64,000 nt of DNA from Planococcus citri (Eukaryota; Arthropoda; Insecta; Hemiptera; Pseudococcidae): the NCBI RefSeq assembly GCF_950023065.1, contig NC_088677.1:22527230-22591229 (forward strand). The letters are read 5' to 3'. Of this stretch, positions 11,611 to 24,940 are shown piece after piece (within the stretch, counting starts at the first letter, position 1; each line of letters begins with the position of its first letter). The notes under the pieces are model-generated. The model worked only from the letters and a program-made list of their open reading frames with translations. It was not told where the DNA came from and did not search any database. Made by a program: the position numbers and the translations under genes.

Positions 11611-12199
11611 TCATGCTTGTGAGTTTTTTCTTTCATCATAGTTACAGATAGTCTGATACTGACATTGGTAACTTCCTAAAAAGCTCAAAGGAATAAAATA
11701 AAGAATTCTCATTGTCTTTATATTATTTTAAACGAATAAAACTGTGTTGTTTGTTCAAAATAAAAACAATGAAAATTCTCTATTTTACCGCTTAAAATTT
11801 TTTTTTTCAGTAAAAACGAAAATGCAAAAATTGTCTGAAAAATTTGAAAAAAGAGTTACACGTTTTGATTAGCCTTAGGGTGGGTGTTACTTGCTCCAAT
11901 TCATTAATTATCATCTAAAACCATTACTTAGCCATTGCCTAACTTTAAGCAATACATGATGCTGAGCAGCTTTCTGAGCTCTCTCAATCCTAAAACAATG
12001 CTGCTTGGATAATTTATTTCTCCTGCTGATTATTTTAAATGGGTGTGTAAACTTGAAAAGAAATTTTAATAATGAAAAATTGTCCTCTATTAAAAAAAAA
12101 GTGATGAAATAGTGGTAGTTTTCAATATTTTAGCATTTTTAGCTTTTGTAAAATGCTGGACAAAGAGTTCATTTTCATCAAGCGGTTTTAATTTCAGAG
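11611..12199. other. AT-rich stretch, nothing recognised
   Basis: No long ORF, RNA gene or bounded repeat was found in this stretch. It is AT-rich like its surroundings. Confidence 0.4.
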
Positions 12200-13110
12200 C
12201 TTTCAATTTCATTTTCATTTTCCAATTTTATTTTCAGTTTCATGGGCATGGGAAGAATAAAGCAAAAGCCCTGAAAATTTTAAAAATAGGTTGGGAACAC
12301 TAAAGACTAAAAATGAAATTAAAATTAGGATCAAAAATGAAAATGAAAATGAAATAAAAAAATTATGATAATTATTGAAAATTGAAAAATAAAATGAAAA
12401 AATTAAAGTAAAATCCAAAATTGAGAATAAAATTGAAAAGAGTAGGTACCTACCTACATTAAACCTAAAACTTCGAAAACGAAATTAATAATGAAATTGA
12501 AAATTCTAAGAATAGGTATAGAAACTGAAAATGAAATAAAACTCTGAAATTAGATCGTACCTAAGCTGAAAATAAAATTAAAAATCAAAAATGAAATAGA
12601 AAATTCGGATAGTTGGATCAAAAACTGAAACTAAACTAAAAATTCTGAAAAAATTAAAACCTTGAAATTATACATACCTATGATTCTAATGAGACCAGAA
12701 ACTGAAACTGAAAAATCCGAAAAAAAAGAACTTGATAATTATGAAATTTGAAGTTTTGAAAATAAAATTTAAAAAATGAAAATATAAAATCAAAAACCGA
12801 AAATAAAAACTTAAAAACTATCTGAATGAAATTGAAAAATTTGAAAATGAAACTTTAAATGTAAAATAATTGAGTTAAAATGCAAATGGAAAACTGAAAA
12901 TTAACTAAAGTAAATCAAAAACCAAATCGTGTACCTAATATTAGGTATCAAAAATTGAAAATTCTGAAAATTGGATGAAATGAAAATAAAAAGAAACCAA
13001 AAACTCTGAAATGAAATCACTCAAAATTTGAAAATGAAATGATGAATTAAAATTGGGATCGACAGCTGAAAATGAATCCAAGAATGTGGGAAATTGAAAT
13101 AATATTTTTG
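12200..13110. repeat. Low-complexity GAAAATGAAA/AAATTGAAAAT tract
   Basis: About 900 bp consist almost entirely of variants of AAAATGAAAATGAAAT and AAATTGAAAAT words. This is a degenerate microsatellite-like purine-rich tract with no gene. Confidence 0.7.
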
Positions 13111-15833
13111 TTATTTGAAAAAATAAACCTTTTTACCTAGAAATTTTTTACTATTAACAAAAAAAACGTTGTTTATGGTTGTTTTTAGTGTTTTTTAATC
13201 ACCTAAAATGTGTTTTTTGAAATTTAAAAAAAATTGAAGAAAATCGATTTTTTTGAAAAAGTGGTTTCACCGATATTTTTCCCCCATTGTTTTTCAAAAA
13301 CAGAAGTGAACTTTTCCTTTTGTAAATTTTAACATTTGAAATTGAAATTTTTTAAACCAGCCACTTGATTGATGCATTGCTTTTGGGTCATCATTAAAAA
13401 TATTTTTTTGAGCAGTTTTTCGTGACATGCAATTTTTTTGATCAACACCGCAATATTTTTTATTATTAGGAACGATTAGATCTTTGAAGATAAGATCAAA
13501 TTTTGTATTTATTTTCAACTTGAATGTTTCATTTTTCATCAAGAAAATTGTTCAAAAAATAAATCGAAAAGTTCGAAAAGCAGTGTTTTAGACTATAGGG
13601 TCAACATTTTGTTTTTTTGTACTGAATTTTCTATAGGCTTGCTCCATACCATTTTTTTTAGGGCGTACTTTAATTAGAAGAAGATATTTGTTATTTTGAA
13701 AAATAAGAAAAAAAAATAGAATGAAAAAAATGTAAAAATTACCCAAAAAATGAAAATAATTTTTTTTAAAATGAGAATAATTGAAAGGCAATAATAACAT
13801 TGGTGGAAGCCAAGTCATGCGTAAGCACCCAATCATCAGTTGCTTAAAAAAATATCTTGAAATCTCTTACTTAACCTTTGCTGAACTCGTTTTATGATAT
13901 TATAATAAAGTACAAAGCAATTGCTTATAAATTCGATCACTTCATCATACTCAAAAGTGTAAGCGTCTATCGTGAATTAAATTTTATTATTAATTCGTCT
14001 TATAATAAAAATATTACAAAACTTACGAATAAAACTGCTACTAAATTTCAGAAATACACATATATTACACGAAAACAAAAAAAAAGAAAGAAAAAAAAAT
14101 TCATGAATAAATAAGAAAGATGATGAGGAGCGCGATAAAGAAGGCAGTAGCGAACAAATTAGGGTGGTTCGAAAATGAAAACGGAACAGAGTTACGAAAT
14201 TAAATCCAAGACTTAGCCATACAGTAGTTAGACATGACATAATAAATTATGATGAATTCGAGTATTTCTCCGTTCACATCGAAATAATATCTACACGAAA
14301 ATTGAACAAATAGATAGTAAAAAGAAATACGTACAAAATTGTACTCGTACATATATTATAAAGACACGAGTAAGGTAAGAAACTCATTTGATGATCGCGT
14401 ATTTCGAAAAACGTAATGTACTTCAAATAATTCGATTGTTACACGAAATAATAAAATAAAATAAATAAGTCGAAAAAAAATTAACATCAAAAATAACAAC
14501 AACAATAACAACAATTACAGTATAGGTAATAATAACGAAAACAGCATCAATAATAATAATAATAATAATAATCGTAATAAATAATGACAACAAGCAAATT
14601 AAGAGGAAAAAACAAACGAAAACAAAAAAATGAGAACACAACAATTAAGTTAATGAACCAAAAAAACCAAAATCCAAAATAAGAAAAAAAGCGTGTAACG
14701 TAGGTATACGTTGACATTTCCTACCTACATAAATATTAAGTAATGCGTGGTCAACTGGTCACTAAATAATCGCGACTTGACGATAAAAAGACTCCGGGTA
14801 ACGCAAAATTATTCAATTAAAAAAAAAATAGTTGGAAAAAAGATACCTGTATTCCACCTACCTACAACGGGGTTGAAAATAAAAATAAAACAACAATTTT
14901 GGTATTACGAATAGGAAAAAAGGAAGATGTAACATTTTTGAACAAATTTCTTTATTTTTCTACAGTAACCTCGATCAGGTAGGTAGTAGGTACCTATAGC
15001 GTAGAGAATACATTTGGATTAGGTATTGTGCGAAAACGCGATCATACAAAAACAAAAGGAAAAATGTCAACAAGCAGGAATATATTTTATGCATACTGAG
15101 AGATGTCTAGGTCTAGGTAGTGTAGCATCATATCATGATTTGAGTGACAGACCTGCCTAACATTTATCGGGCATTGCACAATGGACCAGATGTCTAAAAA
15201 AAGGCACGCCGCAGGATTCAATTTTTTGGTCATTTTTATCTTGTCCCCCCAGGAGTGGCTGGTACCCCAATCAAAATTTGAAAAAATTGAACAAAATTGA
15301 TATGGGTGTCATAAGTCATAATCTAGGTATTTTTTGACAAAGAATTCAAATTTTTGGTCATTTTTTTGTGTCTCCCCCCCCCCAGAGGTCTGGTACTCGT
15401 TCAAGAGCAATATGAGTGCGAACCTGTGAACTTGAATAGTTTTTTATCAATTTGAAATCATTTCCACGTAACCCAATATGGGTTAAGTTCAGGTAATCTA
15501 ATCAACACAGTAATCAAGCTATTGACTGCGATACATCATTGATCATAGGGTACGGGTAATGAGTGGTGAATATGACCTTATTCAACTTTTTAGGGAGAAC
15601 TCTGCACTTTTTGAATACCTAATTAGTGAGGATATTGTTTTCAGATTTAACTGATTCAAGTTATGGATATTTCTTTGAAAACTTTGTGAATGAGCATTTT
15701 GCAGAACCAAATGTCATCATATGTATGTATGTACCTACCAAAATTGATATGAATTTTTTTCTTGTCCTCCCCCCAGGGCGTGGTACACCCATTTAAATTT
15801 GAAAAAATTGAACAAAATTGAAATAGAATTACA
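13111..15833. other. Non-coding stretch with microsatellite and local repeats
   Basis: No gene supported. An (AAT)n run lies near 14548-14580. A block ending in TTGAAAAAATTGAACAAAA and preceded by a C-rich run plus GGTAC recurs at about 15240-15300 and 15765-15830, with a partial copy near 15360. Confidence 0.45.
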
Positions 15834-15923
15834 GTAAGTCCCGCTTATTAGAATCGCGGATAATAGAATAATTCAGTTAATGGAATGAAATGTGCTGGGA
15901 CAGAACATTTATTACCTTCTAAC

Positions 15924-16962
15924 CAGGGATGATAACCTTGTTGAAAAAAATTTTGGTTACGGTTAAAGGTTACGGTTACGGTTACAGATTTTTGATGGAA
16001 TTTTTTCGGTTAATTTGGGTTATAGTTACGGTTTTTTTATGGAGTCAAATTTTCAAAACTTGGAATTTTCAAGGCTAATATATAAAAAATCACCAAAAAG
16101 TCTCACTTTTCTGTTAAAAATTTCTAAAAAGTTTCACTTTTTGGCTAAAAATTAAGTCAAAAATGTTGCTCTTTTACACAATGTTTCAATTTTCCCCAAA
16201 AAAATATTTAAAAATTTCAATTTTTTTCAAAAATTTTCAAATGAGCTCTGTGTTATGCTTAAATTTATAAATTGTTGAAATCTCGCTTTTCTGCCAGTAA
16301 TCACTAAACATTCTCACTCTGATGTCAAAATTTCCAAAAAAGTCTTGATTTATTGCCATAAAGCTGCAAAATCATCTCACTTTTTGGATAAAAAATGTGA
16401 AAAAAATCTTTTTTCTTGCCAGTAATTGGACAAAATTGAGAAAAACTTTGAAAAATTGCTCTGTTGAAATGAAATTGAAACAACCAAAATCTGATGAAAT
16501 ATCTCGAAACATTAAAAAAAAAAACCAGATCATTGATCATTGTTGCAAATTAATCTAAAAATTTTGCAAAACTGCACAAAATGTACAAAAAAATATCGAA
16601 ATTGGTGCGAAAATCGCCAATGATTACTTCAAAGTTACAAAATTCAAGTAAAATTGATCATATCTTTGCTCAAAAGTCAGAACTGTTGAAATTTGTGAAA
16701 ATGAATAAAATTTTAAACAAAAACAAAACACTACTAACTGCTCTACAAAAACCAGTAGGTGAAAAAAAAACTGGAAAAAATTATAAATTATAACCGGTTT
16801 TTAACCGAAATTTTTGAGATTAAGGTTATGGTCAAGGTTATTGGTTAAGGTTACTCAGATTTAAATACGGGAATTTTTTTCAGTTAAGGTTGTGATTTTT
16901 TACCATTTTATCCAGTTATTTCCCAAATTAAGGTTAAGGTTAAAAACTGGTTAACATCCCTG
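15924..16962. mobile_element. hAT-like MITE with perfect 8-bp target duplication
   Basis: The ends CAGGGATGATAACC and GGTTAACATCCCTG are inverted repeats. CTTCTAAC stands directly before (15916-15923) and directly after (16963-16970) the element, an 8-bp duplication as made by hAT transposases. GGTTACGGTTAAAG-like words repeat near both ends. There is no transposase-like ORF. It sits inside the TA-flanked element. Confidence 0.88.
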
Positions 16963-17252
16963 CTTCTAACATGCAAATTTTTCCTCTTATTAGAATAGAA
17001 AAACTCATTTCATTCAGTTAATATAGAATTGCTGACATTAACTAATCTTCAAAAGTTGAAAAAAATCACAAATTTTTGGCAAAATTTAACAAAAATTGAA
17101 TGAAGAAGTGTTGAAAACATATTAAAATGGCATAAAAACACAAAATACATAAAAATTTCAAGTTGATGAAAATCGGCAAAAGATGATGATGATTTTGTAA
17201 AATTCAATCATCGAAAAAAGTGTTTAAAATATATTAAAAGATTATACAGAAC

Positions 17253-19130
17253 CAGGGTGTCTACTAAATCCAAAAAACAAAATTTCGTACCTTTTTTCCT
17301 ACACTATATTTTTTAATAGTTATACTTTGTAGGTGCATTGGAGGGAGGGGATGTATCATGTCATTTTGGCTACTAAAATCAAAATTTTAACACGCTGAGC
17401 AGTGTGGTCTGGGTCATCAAGACGTTGAGAGCCGACGCGAGCCCTGAACAAATGCATATAATTTGGCCCATAGAGGTGTTTTGAGAGGGAGGAGGGCGTT
17501 TGACTGAAAATTTGTCAACAGAACTAAGGAAAATCTGCCCATTTTGCTGATTGATATATTTAATTTAATAAGACTTACAAAAATGTTCATTTTCTGTTTT
17601 GAATTTTTGGGGGCCCAAAAGTGATTTTTCTGTAATTTAAAAAAAAGAAAAAAATTGCCCCCAGCTAAGCAAGGGCGACAGTTTTTGAAAATTTGATTTC
17701 AAAAGACTTGAAATTGAGACTTTGAAAAAAAAAGAGGAAAGACCCGAGCGAGACGAGGGCAAAATTTTTGGAAAATTTGTATTTTGAGAGAAATATAAAA
17801 AAAACAATGTTTTTAATGCAAGGAGTTCGTTTTTGGGTTTATAAAATTTTAGAATCGGAAAGATGTTTTTAGAATGTTGGTTTTGATAAGAAAAAAGTCA
17901 GAGAACAGGTCCATGTGAAGGAGAAAACTATTGAAAACTTGTATTTCGAGAAGTAGGTAAGTGAGAATTTCATTTTTTTTCTTTGAAACTTTAAAAATTG
18001 AATACTTTGTTGACAATTTTTTAAAAAATAATTTCAATTTTGAAAAAGAAAAGAAAAACAATCCAAAGCTAAGCGCACGCTTGTTGGACCGGACCAAAAA
18101 ACCAGACTGATGACCGCAACTGGACCCAAAAATTCTCCCAAGACCGAGTGGACCAGACCGGACCTTGAACCTCTGAAAAAATTTATGTAAATATTAACCA
18201 AACAGATGACCCTTTTCAGAAAAAATAACAGGGACAGACCAAGACCAAAGACCTTTCTAAAAAATCGGACCAATAACTGCGGTTTGAACCTCAGTTGTGT
18301 CCAATTTTTCAAATTTATAATGCCATTTGAGATGCCAATTTCGAATAAATTTCCATTGTGATTCAATTTCTTTTAAAGTTTCAATGTTTTGAAAGTAAAA
18401 ATCCCATTTTTCAACTCATCTATGTGTTAGGTTAGGAAGCTTTTTTATTTCTGAAAAATGAAGACCATTTTTTGGACCTGGGCTGACCCATGACCACATG
18501 AAAATTTCTGGTCAGGACCGGACCAGACTGAACTGACCTACAAAGACAAAAAATGCAGAACCAAATGACCAGACCGGACTGTTTGAAAGCTCCAAACTAG
18601 GACCTTGATTTTGGAGCAACCTCATAACCTGAGCAGTCCTACAAGCCTGGCTAAGCTAAGCGACAGGGGTTGAAACTGTTAAAAACCCCAAAACCAAAAA
18701 TGAAGGAAAACCCAAATATAAATCTGTTTTGTGCAAAACTCAAAACCAAAAATAAAAAATATTTGATCAAAACCACTTAACCAAAAACCAAATATAAAAA
18801 ATTTAAAATTTAAATCATCAAAAATATCAAAATATGTGTAATGTTTTGACATTTTATGCATTAATTGACTAGTAGAAATGAATACAATAATTGAAGTTTG
18901 TTTAAGACTAACTTACTTTCCAAACACAATGAATAATTTGAGAAAATATAGAAAACTTATTTAGCCCGAGCGATGCGAGGGCAAAAGTTGTTGTAAAATT
19001 AAAAATTTTGAGGATACATTTGAATCCTTTCAAAATTTCATACGTTTTTTCGTACTTTTTTGGGTCATTTTCCAATTTCGTACCTTTTTTGCAAATTCAT
19101 ACTTTTTTTTTCGGCCTGTAAACACCCTGG
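17253..19130. mobile_element. CAGGGTGTCTAC...GTAAACACCCTG element, nested
   Basis: Inverted ends CAGGGTGTCTAC (17253) and GTAAACACCCTG (ending 19130) bound about 1.9 kb inside the pogo-like element. No duplicated target is evident (flanks TACAGAAC and GTAACTAA). The interior holds two GCCCGAGCGA-type words (17742, 18964) and a GGACC/GACCAG-rich part at about 18060-18640. Confidence 0.65.
18060..18640. repeat. GACC-rich degenerate repeat
   Basis: Words such as GGACCAGACCGGACC and TGACC recur irregularly through about 580 bp within the nested element. The composition stands out against the AT-rich surroundings. It is not coding. Confidence 0.6.
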
Positions 19131-19313
19131 TAACTAAAAACCCAAAAAATCATTGAAATTAACTTCATAAAACATCAAAAATTGATATAATCTCAACAAA
19201 ATTTGGAATTATGCGTTTTTTATCCTTCCACTTTATGGAATACTCGGGTTTACAGAATCAAACATATGTCATACGTGGTCCCAAATCGATTCTAATAAGC
19301 GGGACTTACTGTA

Positions 19314-21514
19314 CATTCCTCATTGCAACCACACTTCATACTTCTTGAGAAAATCTTTCAAGTGACAACAGCTTTGGTGACAATTCCATTTCACATAGCA
19401 TAATATGAAATTGTATATTTTTGCGTTGTCGAGTTGCAAACCTGATGCTACACAGTAATTCTCAACTTGAGTACATATGACAATTTTTTTTCAAATTTTG
19501 AGACCTTTTAGTAAAAGGTCGATGGGGTGTATCAGCCAGCAGCCACCCCTGGGGGAACAAGAAAAAAATAACTTAAAAATTGAATTCTACGTCAAAATAG
19601 GAGTATACTCCAACATCACCAATAACATTTTGATTTCAGTCATAGTTACGTTACTTATAAGTTATAATACAGTGTGCGCACCTTTTTTTTTTAGCCATCT
19701 GGTCCACTGTGCATCGGGACAGGTAGGTACTCGTACCAACAACTACAATGCTGCAGAAAGACAAATTTTTTACGTTTTGAAAAGATTAGTGTGGGGAATC
19801 GCCACTAATTGCGAGTATGTATGTATGTATGTATGTATAGTATAATTAACTCATCGGAATATGAATAAAAATGAAAACATTTTACGGTATAAATTCTGAA
19901 GCCTTGTTGATGGGGGGGGGGGCTATCGATAATGGGTAATTAGTAAATAGTAATTACTTAGTTACCATATTACATAGATAAGACTTTGTAAAGGCATGCG
20001 CAGTTTTATTAAAGAAGAGAGAGGGACAGAAAGAGAGATAGAAAAAAATGAAGAAGAAAAAAACATTGACTAGATAACGATATCCGAAATGGTACAACGC
20101 GACTCGGCGCGAACTTATCCTTATCCATAGAAATCGCCTCCTCTCTATCTGCGACCTATACAAACAAAAAAATACGAATACGAATACAAACGTAAATCTA
20201 TCCTTTCCTACTTACGTTTACGTAATATCAATAATATCAATTAATATTAAAAATGTATATAAATCTAGGTAATTATTATTTTTATTCACACAATGCACAC
20301 CGAGTGTTACGTTTTACGAGTACATTACCATACACGAGTAAGTATAATGTATTATTCCTTAAATCAATACGAGTATTTCCGTAACTAAAATGAGTAAAAA
20401 TACGCGCGGGGTTACGAGTCGTACATCTACGAACAACATACAAATAGGTACACAAAACATATAGGACATAGGTAATAGGTAAAGGTATCGTTATGTACAT
20501 TTTTTGTACAGGTACAGCACACAGCATATCGCATATATGTATATTATGCTTATTACGAGTATTATTAGGTAGGTACTTCTCGGTAAATACGAGTAGTAGG
20601 TACCTAAGTAAGTATTTTCGACTACCCGGTTCATCTTCCATTTCCATTTCTTTGGGACGCGAAAAAAAAATGAAAATATCAGCCTCAGGCTACAGTGAAA
20701 TAGGTAGGTAGTTCCTATTCGATGGCTTTGATAGGGATGTTCGATGAGTGTAAATACAAGGTTTTATTCGAACAATTTGGCAAATCGATCGCATTTGCCA
20801 ATTTCCACATTTTACTTTGATCGTTACGAGTAAGTATTTCTTGGACACGCATTTGTAACGCTCTGCCATTAAATAATCAAAAAAAAACTGAAAATTACCC
20901 GGACAAACTGCAAGATCGTAGATTTGTTTTCAAAAATATGACTCGCAGAAAAACGAATTCGGCAACTTGTAATTTTTTTTTGATTTGTTTATTTCGTTTC
21001 GTAGGGCGTAGGGTTATTTTTTTTGGATCGATTTCGCCTCAACATTACAGATCGTACGAGTATTACGAGACATCGGTACCCTAATAAAATGAACTCTGAA
21101 ACACATACAAACTGCGATAAAAAAAATTAGACACGTAATTCAATACGCGAGATAATATTACGATTATAATTAAATACGTTTTGGTCGAAGAAAGCTCAAT
21201 ATGGGAAAGATAACGTAGAACCCCTCTATGTACAAGTATGTACCACACTAAAAATACACGAAGGAACGAAAAATTAAGAAACCAAAAGTTGATCTACAAA
21301 GAATAATGCTAAACATTTTAAATCACGTTTGAAATATATTTGTAGGTGCCAGAACTCTGAGAAGAGAAAAAGATTTCGAAAATGAGAAAATATCTTCTTC
21401 GCACCGATTTTGATTCGTGCTTCGAGAAAATTCGTCGGTGTATCGAAATTTTGGCGAGAGTACGAGTAGTTTTTCCGTTTAGTACGAGATAGCGAAATAA
21501 TTTAACGAGATAAT
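19314..21514. other. Unique-looking intergenic sequence, no gene supported
   Basis: The sequence is less repetitive than its neighbours and rich in TACGAGTA and TAGGTAGGTACC words. A short (GTAT)n microsatellite lies near 19817-19837. ORFs up to about 120 aa are present but contain no recognisable domains. It may include untranslated or non-coding transcripts; the sequence alone does not show this. Confidence 0.4.
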
Positions 21515-21694
21515 CAGAGTGACTACTGAACCCAAAATGGCAAATTTCTTGCTTTAATGGTCTGGAAAATTTGTAAATAATTCGAAAAGTAGTATAACAC
21601 CAATTTTTATGAAAAGATTCAATTTTTCTGATCTCAACATTCTTCAAAATTGGTGGGATAACTTCAATATTTTTTCAGAGATTTTCGTTGTGAA

Positions 21695-23829
21695 CAGGGA
21701 TTGTACTCGAATTTTTCTCAAAAAAAGTAACTTTAGTAACCAAAAAAGCTAGAAAAAGTAACCAGAAAAAAACCATCAAAATTCAAATAAAAACCATTTT
21801 TTCAAAAACTAGTAAAAGCTCAAAACAGATAATTTATCAAAACTTCGAAAATAAACTAGATAAAAATGCAACAAAGCAGCTTGAAAAAAATATTGCATTC
21901 TGGAAACATAATCGAAAAAACGTGCCGAACTAATGAGAAAAATTGCAAATTTGAAAGAAGAGGGGAGGGGGGAGTCGTCCACCGAAATAGCGAGGAACTA
22001 AATTCAATCGTATCCGAAATCATTTCAAAAATTTTAAATTGTAAAATTGCAGACATTTCCACACAGGCGAGCAATCGTTGAAAAAAATTATTCGAGTGTT
22101 GAGAAAAAATAAACAATCATTGTAAAAAAAATCCGTAAAAGTAAGAAAAATCATTTTAGAACAGAAAACTTATTACAATCAAAGGCAAGGAACGAGAGAG
22201 GGGAGCTTGTAATCCAAATTTGAAAAATTGGTGATTTTTTTGAAATTCATTTTAAAAATTCAAATACGAAACAATGTACCGAGTTTCAGAAAGGAAAAAA
22301 TTTCGAGAGAAATAAACATAAAAAAACCTGGCAAAAATTGACACTGACACGTTTCAAAAAAAAAAAAAGATGAAGAAATTCAACAAAATTACTGAAATTG
22401 AGAGAAACGTGAAAAAAATCAAAAAAGCCCCCCCCCCCCAAATCAAAATATAAACATCAAGTCTTGAAATCCAAAAAAAAAAAAACACTCAAAAACTCTA
22501 AAAAGGAGAATTCCACACAAATTTAAGCAGAAAAAAATTACGAAAAAAAATCAGTCAAAATTAAGGCAAAGAAATGGCCGAATTTAGAGCAAAACTAAAA
22601 TCGTGAAAATTCGTAGTTAAAAAGTCTAATTTTAATCCGAAATTCTAAATCCACTGTTTATGCTGAAGTACCACAGTTTACAGTGGATGAAATGACAGTG
22701 TTGATAGTAATATCAAAACTGAAGAAACTTTGCCAAAATTTGAAAAGGAAAAAAAATGGAAATTCCAGAAAAATCGTTGAAAAACCCCCCCAAAAAAAGA
22801 ATTCATACACGCCTGTAATTCAAAAACTTACAATGAATCCTAAAACAATGGTACAATAATATCTGGGGTCGCAGAATACGAATTTGACAATATTTTTTTG
22901 TAGGAGTGAGGGGTGAGGGGGTGAAGGGGGTGAAAAATTCAAAATTTGATAATAATGAAGTGTGATATGTCGAAATGTATGTTTTTGAGGGTGTAGATCA
23001 CGAATCTGACAATATTTTTTTCGTGGGGGTGAATGGTGGGGGATGAAGGGGGTAAAAACGGTGAAAATTTAAAATTTGACTACAATGATGTGTGATATGT
23101 CGTAATGTACCAAGTATGAATAATTCAACTGAAAGTAAGTTCTTTTCATCAATTTACTGGATTTTAGTTTTTATAAAGTGATTATAGATATGAAATTCAC
23201 TTTAAAACTCCATTTTTTGCCTACTTGGCGGCATAAATTGGAATAAAAAAAAATTTCGCACGTAGATGCACGGGAAATTCCGGTGGCTGGTAATACTTGA
23301 GATAGTGTATTTCAAGATGTCAATTCCCGTTTTTGACCGAAAGTGACCCAACAACCACCACAGTCAATTGTAGTGAAAAATCATAGTAAATTTTGTTAAA
23401 ATGTTACAAATTTTTTCTTACTGGGACTTTTACGGCTCCCCAACATGAAATTCTTCATCCCCCACCCTTCACCCTTCCGTCACCTTCGAAAACGTACATT
23501 TTGACATATCACACATAATTATGGTCAAATTTTGAATTTTTCACCCCCTTCATCCCCCACTATTCGCCCCTACGAAAAAAATAATGTCAAATTCGTATTT
23601 TGCGACCTCAAAAACATACATTTCGACATATCACACTTCATTATTGTCAAATTTTGAATTTTTCACCCCCTTCACTCCCTCACCCTTACAAAAAAATATT
23701 GTCAAATTCGTATTCTCCGACCCCAAAAACATAAGCGAGGATATTATTGTACCATTGTTTTAGGATTCATAGTGAGTTTTTGAATTACAGGCGTTTAGAG
23801 GGTGCTCACAGCCCACTGTGCAATCCCTG
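21695..23829. mobile_element. CAGGGATTGTACTC-family element, second copy, nested
   Basis: The left end CAGGGATTGTACTC at 21695 is followed by the same GTAACTTTAGTAACC block as in the ADAR intron copy. The right end CAATCCCTG closes at 23829. The flanks share TGTGAA, shifted by one base. The interior parallels the copy at 3705 up to about 22800, where a foldback element interrupts. Confidence 0.65.
22810..23793. repeat. Foldback element of 984 bp
   Basis: CGCCTGTAATTCAAAAACT at 22810 returns in reverse complement ending at 23793. Each arm is about 300 bp and itself holds two roughly 115-bp units containing GTGTGATATGTC (left) or GACATATCACAC (right) beside C-rich or G-rich CACCCCCTTCA words. 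The centre, about 23117-23450, is not repeated. It is nested in the element at 21695-23829. Confidence 0.82.
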
Positions 23830-23960
23830 ATGTGAATTCTTTGGAAATTTTCTTGCTTTTCGAAGGAATTTCTATACTATTTTCTCGCTTTCGTGCCACC
23901 CATGTCAATTTCTCGCAGTTTTCTTGCTTTCTTGCTATTTTCTTGCCTGTAGACACTCTG

Positions 23961-24940
23961 ATAATTCATCAAATTTCGTATGATTTCAATTTTTTTCAAT
24001 CGGTAGAAAACATTTAATATATAATTGTGTGCGTACCTCGAAAAATGGAGCAAAAACTGTAGATAATTTGGACGGAAATAGTACATCACATCGCGAGTAT
24101 CGAAATTCAAAAAACGAGTTCACCTACTCAATATCATCAGCGCCTTATCGATATTCTGTTTAACAAAAACGACTCGTTTATTTATTGTTCACTTAGGGAA
24201 GGAGAGATAAATGCAATTTTAAACCGAGTCTTTTGCAGTTTCGCACTTTCAATTATCTTGAAATTGAATAGATGCAATTTAAGATGCCGAATGGTCATTT
24301 TCTCGTCAATTTCAAATAATGTTTTGACATTTCACTTTTACAACAAAATCAAAACGTATTTCAAAACAGAGCTTTTTAGCGTCAAATAGTGAAAAAAAAC
24401 AAATAAACATACAAAACAAAACAAAAAACAAAAACAAACAAATAAACAAAACAAAAACACACTAAATCGACGAAATAAGCGAGCGCAGCTAGCTAAAAAC
24501 CAAAAATTCAGATTTGAGAGTTCTCTGTTCTCAAGAGAGAGAAAAAAAGTTCCGAGTTCTAACCGTATGCAACAATGTACGAAGAGTAATATCATATTCG
24601 TATGCCTAGCGCCTACATTACTCATTACATGGCAAACAGCAGCGTTATTGACAGAAGACGAATAAAACTCAAGCAAGAATCAGAGTACGGTGGAAGCGTT
24701 TCGCACCAACGAGTACACAAAAATTCGTTATAAAGATGGGTAAGCGATCATCCGAGTACGGACCGAGTTACTCGTATTTAGGTACGTCCAATATCGCGCG
24801 GAATATGCGGTGGTAGTATCGAAAAGAAAAGTAACATACTTTAAAGACAGAGAAGAAGATAGGGCGGGTAGGTACAAAAAAGAAAAAAACAAAAAATGTT
24901 GACGCGCTTACGACGACGACAGTCGAGTTTGCGGCAGGTA
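23961..24940 (-). other. Likely 3' UTR of the zinc-finger gene and flank
   Basis: This lies just downstream of the zinc-finger stop on the minus strand. Minus-strand AATAAATAAA occurs at about 24176-24186 and could serve for polyadenylation. No other coding signal is seen. The assignment rests on position. Confidence 0.4.

Larger units (their letters stand above)
15834..19311. mobile_element. pogo/Tigger-like element flanked by TA, with two nested insertions
   Basis: The ends are CAGTAAGTCCCGCTTATTAG at 15834 and its reverse complement ending at 19311. Each end is flanked by TA (15832-15833 and 19312-19313), the Tc1/mariner-superfamily target duplication. The terminal sequence resembles pogo/Tigger ends. 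Removing the insertions at 15924-16962 and 17253-19130 leaves only about 0.55 kb, so the original was a small non-autonomous element without a transposase. Confidence 0.8.
21515..23960. mobile_element. Composite element with CAGAGTG ends carrying two nested elements
   Basis: The ends are CAGAGTGACTACTG (21515) and TGTAGACACTCTG (ending 23960), with ATAAT next to both outer edges. A similar left end with the same ATAAT occurs at 62163. Removing the nested insertion at 21695-23829 leaves about 310 bp, so the outer element is a short MITE-like unit. Confidence 0.6.

Noticed and set aside
22980..23110. Relation between the GTGTGATATGTC words of the 22810 foldback and GATATGTCACAC of the REEP minisatellite
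   Set aside because: The reverse complement is GACATATCACAC, which differs in order from GATATGTCACAC, and the flanks do not match.
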